Source: Mycoplasmopsis bovis PG45 (lineage in GTDB: Bacteria; Bacillota_I; Bacilli_A; Mycoplasmatales; Metamycoplasmataceae). Taken from it: 64,000 nt of DNA. Shown here one piece after another: positions 45,330 to 55,072 of the stretch. Numbering within the stretch: the stretch's first letter is position 1; each line of letters starts with the position of its first letter. The DNA lies in contig NC_014760.1 in the NCBI RefSeq assembly GCF_000183385.1, forward strand, positions 248,001-312,000, in the 5' to 3' direction. The translations under genes and the position numbers were made by a program. A model generated the notes under the pieces. The model was given only the letters and a program-made list of their open reading frames with translations. It was not told the DNA's origin and made no database searches.

Positions 45330-45626
45330 GAAAATGTTTGTAGTATTCATGAAGGCATAAGTTGATTAAAAGGTCTATAAAACAGCCATATTCTGCTTTT
45401 TGTTATAAGACATATTTTACAATAATTTGTCACACAAAATGCTTTCTATTATTATAATTTATAATAAAATTTAATTTGCATAATTAACAGCAGATAATTA
45501 TTTATTCAGTATATGATATTTTCAACTGATTTGAAAGTAAGTTAGCTGTAAACTGAAATCATTAAAAAGTCATCAAGAATAAGGAAATTGTCTCCTTTTT
45601 ATGTTTTTATGCAGAAAGAGGAAAAT

Positions 45627-46223
45627 ATGAGATATTTAGGACCAGTTTTTAAAAAAGCTCGTCGTTATGGAATTTCAATTTTAGAAAATGAAAAAGAATT
45701 TTCTAAGGGCAAAAAACGTACATACGCACCAGGTCAACACGGAAATAAACGTGTAAAACTTTCTGACTATGGTTTACACTTATATGAAAAACAAAAAGTT
45801 AGATTTATTTATGGTATTAGTGAAAAACAATTACAAAAAATTTATTCACGAGCTATTAAAATGAAAGGTGTTGCTGGTACAAACTTACTTCAACTTTTAG
45901 AAAGTCGTTTTGATAATGTTGTTTATAGAGCTGGTTTTGCTACAACCAGAAGACAAGCTCGTCAATTAGTTGCTCACGGTCATTTCCAATTAAATGGCAA
46001 AAACGCAGACATTCCTTCTATGCACATATCAGTGGGTGATGTTATAACACTTAAAGCCAAAACACAAAATAATGCTCAAGTTAAGGCTGCTTTAGAATCA
46101 AAACCAGCTGCTGCTTGACTAACAGTTAAGAATTTTGAAGTTAAAGTTGATAGATTACCTGACAGAAGCGAACTAAATCCAAATGTTAAAGAAAACTTTG
46201 TTATTGAGCACTATTCAAAATAG
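45627..46223 (+). CDS. rpsD: 30S ribosomal protein uS4
   Basis: A 198-residue 16S rRNA-binding assembly protein ([15 protein letters not shown]..., with the S4 RNA-binding region [19 protein letters not shown]). One TGA encodes Trp (AAAWLTVKNF), and it ends VIEHYSK. The ATG at 45627 follows AGAGGAAAA. A short AAGGA/TCCTT hairpin near 45580-45596 in the leader might take part in S4 autoregulation, but this is weak. Confidence 0.96.
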
Positions 46224-46245
46224 TTAAGAGACAGGAGAATATATT

Positions 46246-46458
46246 ATGAAAAAGGATATACATCCACAATATAACACTGTTGAAGCAACTTGCTCAACAT
46301 GTTCAAAGAAATTCACATTTGGAACAACTAAAAAATCAATTTCAATCGACGTTTGTTCAGGTTGCCACGTTGTTTATACTGGTGATAGAGCAAAAACCAA
46401 GGCAACTGGTATGATTGACAAGTTTAATCAAAGACTTGCAAAGAAAAATTCAAAATAA
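46246..46458 (+). CDS. rpmE: 50S ribosomal protein bL31
   Basis: A 70-residue zinc-type bL31 with the Cys pattern ATCSTCSKK and VCSGCHV, indicating Zn binding and the standard (not zinc-starved) paralogue. AGGAG precedes the ATG. A terminator follows. Only 22 bases separate it from rpsD, so the two probably form an operon. Confidence 0.95.
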   Translation: MKKDIHPQYNTVEATCSTCSKKFTFGTTKKSISIDVCSGCHVVYTGDRAKTKATGMIDKFNQRLAKKNSK

Positions 46459-46470
46459 TATTATTTTTTA

Positions 46471-46495
46471 AAAGAGCCACAATGGTTCTTTTTTT
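46471..46495 (+). terminator. Terminator after rpmE
   Basis: Stem AAAGAGCC/GGTTCTTT (one G-T pair) followed by T-run. Confidence 0.75.
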
Positions 46496-46580
46496 AGCAC
46501 TCTCAGCAAATTATATTATTTGTTTTGTGGTAGTTTTACCAATAAGCCTTTAAAACAGGGCAATCAGTCTTTGACTATAT

Positions 46581-46607
46581 TTAGCACTTTCATTATGAAT
46601 ATGCTAA
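46581..46607 (+). promoter_or_regulatory. CIRCE-like operator upstream of hrcA
   Basis: TTAGCACTT, nine spacer bases, then ATATGCTAA. The CIRCE consensus is TTAGCACTC-N9-GAGTGCTAA; the left half matches 8 of 9 and the right half 7 of 9. It lies 19 bases before the hrcA ATG and overlaps a probable promoter (TTATAAT at 46614-46620), so HrcA likely represses its own operon. Confidence 0.75.
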
Positions 46608-46626
46608 AAAAGTTTATAATTAAACT

Positions 46627-47634
46627 ATGCATAAAAAAGATGATTTTGGCTTAACTAATGATTTAAAAACCATTTTAAAATACACAGTAGAAATGTTTAT
46701 TGAAGACGGCACACCTGTAAGTTCGCAAGCATTAATAGAAAATTTTAAATTAAATTTTTCAAGTGCTAAAGTTAGATATTTAATGAATGACTTAGAAAAG
46801 TTTGGATTTTTAGAAAAAACACACACTTCTAGCGGAAGAGTTCCTTCAGCAAAAGGCTATGAATACTATGCAATGTATTTAGCAAATTTTGACACAAACG
46901 CCTTTAAAGAAAGACTAAAAGACATTTTTGCACGCAGAAGAGTTTCAATTGAAAACACAGTTGAAGAAGCAGCTAAAATAATTACTGAATCAATTGGAGT
47001 TACACTAGTAACTACTGAAAATAATGAAGATGCAACACTAAAAAACTTACAATTGGTTCCACTTTCAGACAGAGAAGGATTAGTCTTAATAACTGATTCG
47101 TATAACAAAACTACAACTAACAACATAACTATTAATAAAGATGTGTATTCGATGAATGATCTATCTATTGCAACTAAAGTTTTTAATCAAAGATTAGTGA
47201 ATTCATCATTAATAAACTTAGCATCTTCTGCCAAGGCACTTTGACCTATATTGTCTGAATCAATCAAAAACTATGAGACATTATTGGAAGAGTATGTTAA
47301 TCAAGTTTTTCACTTTGCATTTGTTAATAAAAACAATATTTATGGTAGGAATAACATTATTCTTGCCGACGAAATTTCTAGACAGGATTTGCTAAAAATA
47401 TTGCATAAAATTGAAAATGAATCAATTTGAGAAATAATTGATTCTGAAATACCGGACAAAAATAGAAACATTAAAATAGCCATTTGTAGTGACCACAGTA
47501 CATTTATTGCTAAGAAGTTGCAAAATAATAAAATTAAGGAAATTTCATTAGTAGGTACTAACAGAATGAATTATGCCAAAGGCATTTCAGCATTAGAAAT
47601 TTTAGAGGAGTTAATAAATGAGTTCGATGAATAA
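46627..47634 (+). CDS. hrcA: Heat-inducible transcription repressor HrcA
   Basis: A 335-residue repressor of chaperone genes. The N-terminal winged helix shows PVSSQALIENFKLNFSSAKVR and the linked HTSSGRVPSAKGYEYY motif, both family hallmarks. Two TGA codons encode Trp in the C-terminal half. It binds the CIRCE element in its own upstream region and is released from DNA on heat stress when GroEL or partners are occupied. The gene overlaps grpE by 17 bases. Confidence 0.95.
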
Positions 47635-48643
47635 AGAAGAAGCTATTAATAAAAGCAATGAAGCTAAGAAAACTTTCTCCAAAGGTGATCGTTTAATTGT
47701 AGATGTTAATACATATTCACCTAATGGCGACTTAGTTGATCGTTTTTGTGTCAAAAATTTTGAGCTAATTTTAGGTAAAAACACCTTTATAAATAACTTT
47801 GATGACAAATTTCTTCATAATGAAATTAAACCAAGCTACAAGTTTCAAGTAAAAATACCTAAAAATGATCCTAGTGATATTTATAAAAACCAAAAATTTT
47901 GGTTTGAAGTCGAATTAAAAAACTATGATGAAATTATGGCAAAAAAATCATCAAATTCTAATGAAGAAACAAATTTAGAATCTGCTGAAAAAATAGATCA
48001 CCTTAAAGACGATCCTTTGGTAAAAGCACAAGCAAAAATACTTTCGCTTTATGCTAAAAGTGAAATGTTAGCAAGAGATAATGAGTTTCTAAAAGCACAA
48101 TTAGAAAGAGCAAAGGAAACACCAAAAACTATTGTTGTGCCTGATGAAATGAAAAAGCAAATTCATCAATATGCCTTACAAGATTTTTTTGAACAATTTG
48201 TTAACTATTATAGCTTGTATAAAACAACAACTTTAAGCTCTGAAAAGCAAGCTGAACTTTTGGATGATCCTAAATTAAAAGCATTTGCAAAAGGCTACAG
48301 GATGATAACCTGGCAATTTGATGAATTATTTAAAAAGTATAATTTCATTGAAATTAAGCCAATCGAGGGTGAAATTTTTAATCCTGAATATCAAAAAGTC
48401 AATGACCAATTCATAGATGATGAATTTCCGACTAATACCATTATTAATGTTCATTCGTCTGCATTTATGTTGCATGATAGAGTGCTTCATGTTGCACTTG
48501 TTGATACAACAGTTAGATCTACTGATCCGCAAGCAAAAGTGTTAATTGAAAAATTAGGAGATAATGCATATCACAAAACTCCTGGAAAGTTGCACACGCT
48601 AGAGGAAAAAGTTTCTGAATCAATTGCAAAAAGCAATAAGTAA
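47618..48643 (+). CDS. grpE: GrpE with N-terminal FKBP-like domain
   Basis: A 341-residue protein, longer than ordinary GrpE (about 180-200). Residues about 25-110 (FELILGKNTFINNFDDKFL... NQKFWFEVELKNYDEI) read like the FKBP/trigger-factor peptidyl-prolyl isomerase fold. The C-terminal half is GrpE: a coiled coil, then MITWQFDELFKKYNFIEI and the beta domain. GrpE exchanges ADP for ATP on DnaK. GAGGAG lies 7 bases before the ATG inside hrcA. No TGA codon interrupts the frame. Confidence 0.88.
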   Translation: MSSMNKEEAINKSNEAKKTFSKGDRLIVDVNTYSPNGDLVDRFCVKNFELILGKNTFINNFDDKFLHNEIKPSYKFQVKIPKNDPSDIYKNQKFWFEVELKNYDEIMAKKSSNSNEETNLESAEKIDHLKDDPLVKAQAKILSLYAKSEMLARDNEFLKAQLERAKETPKTIVVPDEMKKQIHQYALQDFFEQFVNYYSLYKTTTLSSEKQAELLDDPKLKAFAKGYRMITWQFDELFKKYNFIEIKPIEGEIFNPEYQKVNDQFIDDEFPTNTIINVHSSAFMLHDRVLHVALVDTTVRSTDPQAKVLIEKLGDNAYHKTPGKLHTLEEKVSESIAKSNK

Positions 48644-48646
48644 AAG

Positions 48647-48675
48647 TGAGAAACAATAAAATTCTCATTTTTTTT
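48647..48675 (+). terminator. Terminator after grpE
   Basis: Stem TGAGAA/TTCTCA followed by a run of eight T, 3 bases past the stop codon. Confidence 0.75.
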
Positions 48676-48820
48676 ATATTGTTTTATATATTTAAATTGA
48701 ATTTATGCACATCAAAGCAATGTTTAGTTTACTCAACAGAGCACAGTATTTTCTTAAGGCGCTGTCTTATAGTACTTATGGCAAGAATGGGCAAAATTTT
48801 AAATATTGACTCTAATTTTA

Positions 48821-48826
48821 TATAAT
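48821..48826 (+). promoter_or_regulatory. mscL -10 box (leaderless start)
   Basis: A perfect TATAAT ends 6 bases before the mscL ATG. Transcription would start at or within one or two bases of the initiation codon, and no Shine-Dalgarno sequence is present. Confidence 0.65.
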
Positions 48827-48832
48827 TATATT

Positions 48833-49255
48833 ATGTTCAAAAAATCGGTAAGTGATGCATGAACATCAGTTAAACGTGGTAATATGCTACTATTAGCTAT
48901 TGGTGTTTTAATTGGTGCCTCATTTAATGCAGTTATTAGTTCATTAGCAAACGATGTTATAATGGCTGCAATAGCTTCTTTATTCAATGTTTCTGCAGTT
49001 TCCGAGTTAAAAGCTGGCTCTGTTTTAATTGGTAAATTCTTAGCTGCTTTAATTTCATTCATTATTGTTACTATTATAATTTTTCTATTCTTAATTATTT
49101 ATTTCTTAATTAGAAATGCTATAGAGCATAGAAAAGCAAAAAGAAATCCTCCAGTTGCAGTGGTTGCCACTCCTACAACTGATGAATTAATACTTCAAGA
49201 GCTTAAAAAACTTAATGAAAACATTGAAGAATTAAGAAGAAATCAATTAAAGTAA
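48833..49255 (+). CDS. mscL: Large-conductance mechanosensitive channel MscL
   Basis: A 140-residue pentameric channel protein that opens on membrane tension to release solutes under osmotic shock. The first transmembrane helix (NMLLLAIGVLIGASFNAVIS) and second (FLAALISFIIVTIIIFLFLII) are separated by a short extracellular loop. A Lys/Glu-rich C-terminal helix (LILQELKKLNENIEELRR) ends the protein, as in the family. One TGA encodes Trp at residue 10, so the true start is 48833. It is probably translated from a leaderless transcript. Confidence 0.92.
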
Positions 49256-49271
49256 GAAACATTTAGGACAA

Positions 49272-49297
49272 AAGTTGGGATTTTCCCAATTTTTTTC
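49272..49297 (+). terminator. Terminator after mscL
   Basis: Stem TTGGGA/TCCCAA followed by TTTTTTT. Confidence 0.75.
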
Positions 49298-49348
49298 TTT
49301 TTTCACTATTTTTTCAAATATCTAAATTAAATTATTGAAAGGAGGAAT

Positions 49349-49615
49349 ATGGAACAAGGTAAATTTGTAAAACTTGACGAAAATCAAGAGAAGCACATAC
49401 GTGGTGGATTTTCAATAACAGCAGCCATAGCCGGAATTTCATCAATAGTAACGATCGCAACAAAAATTGCCTCATTAGTTAAGCTTTCGAAAGCCAAAAA
49501 AGGAGAAGTAACTAGCACAGGAAGCACAAAATGAGACACAAACGAATCCAAAACTACAGTTGCAAGTTATAGGAATATTCAACCGATTTATCAACCAGTT
49601 TATGTAAGCTATTAA
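49349..49615 (+). CDS. Double-glycine leader peptide, bacteriocin-like
   Basis: An 88-residue precursor beginning MEQGKFVKLDENQEKHIRGG, a good double-glycine leader: Leu at -12, Ile at -4, Gly-Gly at -2/-1. After the cut, a hydrophobic Gly/Ala/Ile/Ser stretch (ITAAIAGISSIVTIATKIAS) precedes a basic KLSKAKKG turn and a Tyr/Pro-rich tail (YQPVYVSY). One TGA encodes Trp. A near-perfect AAAGGAGG lies 3 bases before the ATG, stronger than most here. GG-leader peptides are usually trimmed and exported by C39-peptidase ABC transporters; none lies nearby. Role as toxin, signal or adhesin peptide is inference. Confidence 0.72.
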
Positions 49616-49812
49616 ATTAGTTGTTTCTTCAAAATTAGGATTTAACGATACTTTAAAAAATAATTAAATAACCCGAAAAAAATACACACACAATTAGATT
49701 TTTGTATTAAAATAAAAGAGTTACTTTTGTAACCATTCTGAACAGGTTTAAATATTATTTACAAAATAAATAATTACCTTAAAGATGAGCCACAAACAGG
49801 AGGTTATGCTAA

Positions 49813-50112
49813 ATGATAGCAATAATCGAAACAGGTGGTAAACAAATTCTAGTTAAAGAAGGCCAAACAATCTTTATTGAAAAAATCGAAGGAGCCGAAG
49901 GGTCAAAAGTTACTTTTGACAAAGTGTTACTCCTTGATGATAAAATTGGTAAGCCATATGTAGAAAGTGCTAAAGTTACTGGAGAGATCCAAAAACAAGG
50001 TAAAGCTAAAAAAATAGTTGTATATCGTCACAATGCAAAGTCAACTCATAAACGTAAATTAGGTCATCGTCAACCTTATACACGTGTTAAAATAACAGGA
50101 ATTGTAGGTTAG
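49813..50112 (+). CDS. rplU: 50S ribosomal protein bL21
   Basis: A 99-residue 23S rRNA-binding protein (MIAIIETGGKQILVKEGQ..., ending YTRVKITGIVG). Very close to the consensus bL21. The ribosome binding site AGGAGG lies 9-10 bases upstream. The leader from 49616 is AT-rich with a GTTAC/GTAAC hairpin near 49709 and may be regulatory. It is followed by rpmA after 6 bases. Confidence 0.95.
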   Translation: MIAIIETGGKQILVKEGQTIFIEKIEGAEGSKVTFDKVLLLDDKIGKPYVESAKVTGEIQKQGKAKKIVVYRHNAKSTHKRKLGHRQPYTRVKITGIVG

Positions 50113-50118
50113 TTAGCT

Positions 50119-50397
50119 ATGGCACACACGAAAGCCGGTGGTTCGACTAGAAACGGCCGTGATAGTCGCGGTCAAAGACTAGGTATTAAATTAGGCGATG
50201 GACAATACTGCACAGCTGGTTCAATTATCTTCCGTCAAAGAGGAACAAAAATTTTCCCAGGCACAAATGCAGGACGTGGAAATGACGATACTATTTATGC
50301 ACTTATTACAGGCTATGTTAAATTCGAACGTAGAAGAAACAGAGTTTATGCTTCAGTTTACCCAACAAGAGTTCAAAACAGCACAAATGCTGAGTAA
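50119..50397 (+). CDS. rpmA: 50S ribosomal protein bL27
   Basis: A 92-residue protein starting [19 protein letters not shown]. The N-terminal arm reaches the peptidyl-transferase centre. Unlike many Firmicutes, there is no short pre-sequence needing Prp protease before the mature start. It follows rplU by 6 bases, the usual pairing, and a terminator ends the unit. Confidence 0.96.
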   Translation: MAHTKAGGSTRNGRDSRGQRLGIKLGDGQYCTAGSIIFRQRGTKIFPGTNAGRGNDDTIYALITGYVKFERRRNRVYASVYPTRVQNSTNAE

Positions 50398-50420
50398 TTA
50401 ATATTACTAATTATTTAAGT

Positions 50421-50447
50421 AAAAGCAGGTAACTTATGCCTGCTTTT
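50421..50447. terminator. Terminator between rpmA and rluB-like gene
   Basis: Stem AAAAGCAGG/CCTGCTTTT between convergent genes, overlapping the end of the minus-strand gene. Confidence 0.8.
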
Positions 50448-51144
50448 CTTCATTTCTTAATAATTCAACTTCTAACTCGCTTAGTTTTCTAATTTCCCCT
50501 AACTTTAAGCTATTATCTAGTTTTAAATTGCCAAATTGCACACGTTTTAAGTACAAAACGGAAATTCCAAAAGCACCAAACATTCTTTTAACTTGATGAA
50601 ATTTTCCTTCATAAATTGTTAAAAAACAGCTTTTTTCATCAATAGGCTCAAGCTCATATTTTGAAACGATAAAATCATCACTGATTTTGATAGGCCTATT
50701 ATTTAGTAGCACATCACTATTTATTTTTTTATCAACTTTTACATAATATTTTTTAGGTATATGATTTTTTGGACTAAGCAACTTATGACACATTTCACCG
50801 TCATTGCTTAATATTAAAAGACCTTCTGTGTCTTTATCTAATCTGCCAAATGAAAAGAATTTTTTATTAGGCAAACCTACAATATCGAAAATAGTAGCTT
50901 CATTAGGATCGCTATTAGCACAAACAAAATTGGCTGGCTTGTTAAACATATAGTACTGAAATTTTTCATATTTAACGACTACATTATCAACTTCAACATA
51001 ATCAGATTCAGGGTCAATTTTTATTAGTTTTGATAACACAATGCCATTTACTTTGATTGCTTTTTTCTTTAATTTCGCCTTAACTTCATTTCTGCTAAGG
51101 CCAGTTAAATCAGCAATAAATTTCTCAATTCTTATCTGTGCCAT
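50434..51144 (-). CDS. RNA pseudouridine synthase, RsuA/RluB family
   Basis: A 236-residue enzyme that converts uridine to pseudouridine in rRNA. An N-terminal S4-like RNA-binding domain (RIEKFIADLTGLSRNEVKAKL) precedes the catalytic motif GRLDKDTEGLL with the active-site Asp. GKFHQVKRMF follows near the C-terminus. The RsuA and RluB types cannot be separated by reading alone. It is complete, with no TGA inside. Confidence 0.9.
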   Translation of the reverse strand: MAQIRIEKFIADLTGLSRNEVKAKLKKKAIKVNGIVLSKLIKIDPESDYVEVDNVVVKYEKFQYYMFNKPANFVCANSDPNEATIFDIVGLPNKKFFSFGRLDKDTEGLLILSNDGEMCHKLLSPKNHIPKKYYVKVDKKINSDVLLNNRPIKISDDFIVSKYELEPIDEKSCFLTIYEGKFHQVKRMFGAFGISVLYLKRVQFGNLKLDNSLKLGEIRKLSELEVELLRNEEKQA

Positions 51145-51391
51145 AATAGTTTAATTATCTAATATTTTGACAAAATATGAAAATAAATGCCCTTCATTCA
51201 ACTTCAAGATACAAACTGAATAATTGGTTGATTCAATAACTTTTAGTAGTTTAAGCATGCATATTAGTTTATTAATATTGCTTAAAAGTTCTTAAATAAA
51301 TCAATTAAATAAATTATTTACAATGCATTTGAATTTATAAAACTATAATTTAATAACAAACTTTAATAAAAAATAAAGTAGAAGGAATAAT

Positions 51392-52477
51392 ATGTCAAAA
51401 TATGACGAGTTAAAAACTAAATTAGTTCAATATATGTCTATAGAAGCTATGTCTAGATATGAAGAACCTGTTGTTAAACAATTAAAAGAAAACATAAAAA
51501 GCGAAAATTTTGAATTTTCGCGTGATGGTTTTGGTTCACTAATAATTACAAAAAGATCAAAAGTTGCTAATGCACCTAAGGTTATGATAGCTGCACATAT
51601 GGATGAAGTTGGCTATTTAGTAAGAAATATTGAAGATAATGGAAACTTATTAGTTTCATCAGTAGGTGGAATTTGACCAACTGCTGTTATTGGCACAAAA
51701 GCCAAAGTTGTAACCAATAAAGATAATAAAGAAGCAATTGGAGTTTTTGGACATACATCAATCCATATTTTAGAAGCTGAAAAAAGAACAAAAGCACCAT
51801 TGGAAAAAGAGTTATTCGTTGATTGTGGATTTTTAAACAAACAAGAAGCTATTGACTTTGGTATTGAAGTAGGCGATAGAGTTTATATGTCTGGCGAGAC
51901 AATTGAATTAAGAAATGATCTGTTAGGTGGCAAAGCAATGGATAACAGAGCAGGTGTTACTGTTATTGATATGCTTGCAAATAGAATAAAGGATATTGAT
52001 TTGCCAAATGATTTATATTTAGTTGGTACTGTCCAAGAAGAAGTAGGATGCAGGGGAGCTAAGACTAGTGTGTCACTCATTAATCCCGATGTAGCTTTTG
52101 CTATAGACACAGGTGCTTCGCATGATACAACTGGATGTATTAAAGGTGTGCCTTCATTAGGAAAAGGTGTAGCCTTACTAATTCAAGATTCAGCTGTTAT
52201 GACAGATCCTAAATTAGTAAATATGCTAACTAAGATTGCACAAGAAAAAGACATACCAGTCTATAAATATATAGCTGAAGGTGGCGGAACCGATGGAGCT
52301 GTTTTACAGTATGGAATAGGTGGTGTTCCTACAATTACACTAAGTATTCCACAAAGATATTTACATTCACCCATTGGCGTTGCTTCATTAGTTGATATTC
52401 AAGCAACTTTAGATTTAATTACTGAATTTGTAAAAGTATTTGATAACAATAAAAATGCAGAGCTTCACACCAACTAA
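51392..52477 (+). CDS. M42-family metallo-aminopeptidase
   Basis: A 361-residue glutamyl-aminopeptidase-like enzyme (PepA of lactococci, FrvX/YsdC type). Binuclear metal-site motifs are visible: AAHMDEVG, GGKAMDNRAGV, VQEEVGCRGA (catalytic and ligand Glu), AIDTG and EGGGTDG. One TGA encodes Trp near residue 95. Cytosolic and probably forming large shells as in the family. AGAAGGAATA lies before the ATG. Together with the M17 enzyme at 2218 it covers peptide breakdown. Confidence 0.92.
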
Positions 52478-52501
52478 AAACCTGTTTTATAGTAGCATGA
52501 G

Positions 52502-52527
52502 AAAAAGCGAGTAGTCTCGCTTTTTTT
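52502..52527. terminator. Bidirectional terminator
   Basis: Perfect stem AAAAAGCGAG/CTCGCTTTTT between the M42 peptidase and ymdB. Confidence 0.85.
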
Positions 52528-52528
52528 G

Positions 52529-53341
52529 CTATTCGGGAAGTATAGTAATGGGAACAATTTTATTTTTTCTTTTATCTGTATTAAGGTGCAAAAATACACC
52601 GTTAAACTGGCAAGGATTATTTGATGTTGCAAACAAAATTTTTTCGTCAAAGCGCATATGGCGATAAACTTCTTCGAAGTTAGCGCCAATAGCAGAGTTA
52701 TATGGTCCAGTCATACCTGCATCTGATATAAAACAGGTGCCATTTGGCAATGTGTGCGCGTCATTAGTTTGTACATGTGTGTGAGTGCCACAAACTGCAT
52801 CAACTAAACCATCTAAATATAAGCCCAAAACATACTTTTCACTAGTTGTTTCGGCATGAAAGTCAATGAAGTGAAAGTCTGTTTTTTGCTGATATTGTCT
52901 AATTGAATCAATAGCATCAAAAAAGCTATTAGCAACTTCTTGTGTTCATGGCTTAAGCAATTTATTAAAAGTTATGCCCATTAAGGAAGTTACACGAAGC
53001 GTTACTCCATTTTTAAGTGTATATATTTGAGAACCCTTGCCTGGATATCCAGCATCAATATTAGCAGGTCTTACTAAATCTGGGTTATTTATAATATTTA
53101 ATATATCACTTTTAGCTCATACATGATTGCCTAAAGTTATTATATCCACACCAGCTTTTTTTAGTCTCAAGTAGTCTTTTTGATCTAGCCCTTTTCGACC
53201 TGAAACATTTTCGCCTTGCGCTATAACAACATCGACAGCATATTCAGACTTTAGTTTAGACAAGTGTTTTTCTACCATTTTAATACCAGGTGTACCAAAA
53301 ATATCACCTATAAACAAGATTTTAAGTTCTTTATTATCCAT
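52529..53341 (-). CDS. ymdB: YmdB-family metallophosphoesterase
   Basis: A 270-residue protein of the TIGR00282/YmdB family, a 2',3'-cyclic nucleotide phosphodiesterase. Metal-site motifs are FIGDIFGTPG, AQGENVSGRKG, TLGNHVW, IDFHAETTSEK and GTHTHVQT. Two TGA codons encode Trp. In Bacillus the homologue affects biofilm and nanotube formation; the mycoplasma role is unknown. It precedes and may be independent of recA on the same strand. Confidence 0.92.
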
Positions 53342-53426
53342 TTATTGCTTCCTCAACAGCTAACTTAAAAATATTCTTTTATAATTTTAACACTTAGCCT
53401 GCTATATGCCTATGCTTATTATTTAT

Positions 53427-54419
53427 TTATAGCACCAATTTTTCTATTTCCTGCTTGAATTCAGGATTATTTTCTAGAAAATCTTTTAGTGCTCTTTTTC
53501 CCTGAGTGATATTTTTGCCTTCATAAGCATATCAAGCGCCTTTTTTGTCAAATACGCCTTTTTCACAGGCTAAATCAATTAATTCGCCTGTTGAATCAAT
53601 ACCTTTAGAGAAAAGAATTTCAGTTGTAAAAGTTTTATATGGAGCACTTAATTTATTCTTAACAACCTTAATTTTAATTTCATTGCCTGTAATATCTTTA
53701 CCTTCAGTAATTGATGTTGTTTTTCTTACTTCCAGTCTAATTGATGCATAAAATTTTAATGCTCTTCCTCCTGTTGTAGTTTCGGGATTGCCAAACATCA
53801 CGCCAATTTTTTCTCTGATTTGATTTACAAAAATAACAGTTGTTTTATTTTTGTGCAAGCTTCCTGTAATTTTTCTTAATGCTTTTGACATTAATCTAGC
53901 TTGCACTCCAACTTGCATATCGCGCATTTCACCTTCTAATTCAGCAATTGGAACTAAGGCAGCCACACTATCAACAACAATTAAATCAACAGCACCAGAT
54001 TTAGCTAAAATATCAACAATTTCCATAGCCTGCTCACCACTGTCGGGTTGGCTCAAAATAAGAGTATTTAAATCAATTCCTAAATTTCTTGCATAAAGTG
54101 GATCAATAGCATGTTCAGCATCAATAAAAGCAGCTATTCCGCCTTGTTTTTGTACTTCGGCAATTGCATGAAGGCAAAGCGTGGTTTTGCCACTGCTTTC
54201 AGGTCCATAAATTTCAACGATTCTGCCTTTAGGATAACCACCAATGCCAAGTGCATTATTTAATAAATAGCTTCCAGATGAAAAAACTTCTACCTTTTCA
54301 TCAATAGTGTCCTGGTTAAACATCATAATAGCTTCAGCGCCAAATTTTCTAGTGATTTCATTTAATGTGCTTTTTATTAAGTTCATTTGTGTATTATTTT
54401 CATTATTTTCAGTTTTCAT
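53427..54419 (-). CDS. recA: Recombinase RecA
   Basis: A 330-residue strand-exchange protein. Walker A is GPESSGKTT, Walker [11 protein letters not shown], with [20 protein letters not shown] as the DNA-binding loop L2 region. Length and motifs are normal; one TGA encodes Trp (KGAWYAYEG). RecA supports homologous recombination, relevant to the repeat-rich lipoprotein and hsdS loci in this window. A hairpin (54485-54509) lies in the divergent intergenic space upstream. Confidence 0.97.
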
Positions 54420-54484
54420 TTATTTTATTCCTTTCATAATACCAATTAGCAAATGAACCTTAAAGCAAGAAATTTGGAAAAAAT

Positions 54485-54509
54485 TGGGAAATAATAAGCA
54501 TTTTTCCCA
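54485..54509. promoter_or_regulatory. Hairpin between recA and recU
   Basis: Stem TGGGAAA/TTTCCCA with a T-rich tail in the 138-base gap between divergent recA and recU. It could terminate or regulate. It resembles the IS-free hairpin at 40525. Confidence 0.45.
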
Positions 54510-54557
54510 TTTTTATTCACCTTTGTAAAATTTATAACACAAACATAATTACAAAGT

Positions 54558-55049
54558 ATGTACAAAAATAGAGGTATGCTATTAGAAACTATTATTAATC
54601 AAACAATTGATTATTACACATATAATCATATAGCTTTTATTGAGAAAAAAGGACTCCCAATTAAATTTAGCAATATCACTAGCAAAGAAAATAAGCTACT
54701 GTTATCTAATGCTTTTGTCTATAAAAGATCAACAGTTGATTATATTGGGTGTTATAAAGGTAGATTTATAGCCTTTGAAGCAAAAAGCACAAATGAATCA
54801 TTTTTAGCAAGCGGGAATATAAAAGAACATCAAAAAAACTATCTAAAAGAGATTGATAAAAACGGCGGAATTGCCTTTTTGATAGTGTTTTTTGGCCTAT
54901 ATGATGAGTTCTATTTACTTATGTATTCAGACTTTATGAAAATTGAGAGTAAAAATCAATATAGATATGAATGAATAAAAAAAATAGGCAAAAGAATTCC
55001 GCTGACTTTTCCGGGAATAATTGACTTTTTGCCATATATTGATTTTTAA
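54558..55049 (+). CDS. recU: Holliday junction resolvase RecU
   Basis: A 163-residue nuclease of the RecU family that cuts Holliday junctions in recombination and chromosome segregation. Motifs are NRGMLLETIINQT (N-terminal), VDYIGCYKGRFIAFEAKST (the PD-(D/E)xK active site with Asp, Glu and Lys) and the conserved C-terminal LPYID. One TGA encodes Trp. The pairing with recA on the opposite strand suggests a recombination cluster. Confidence 0.92.
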
Positions 55050-55072
55050 TATAAACGTAACAAGCTACAAAA

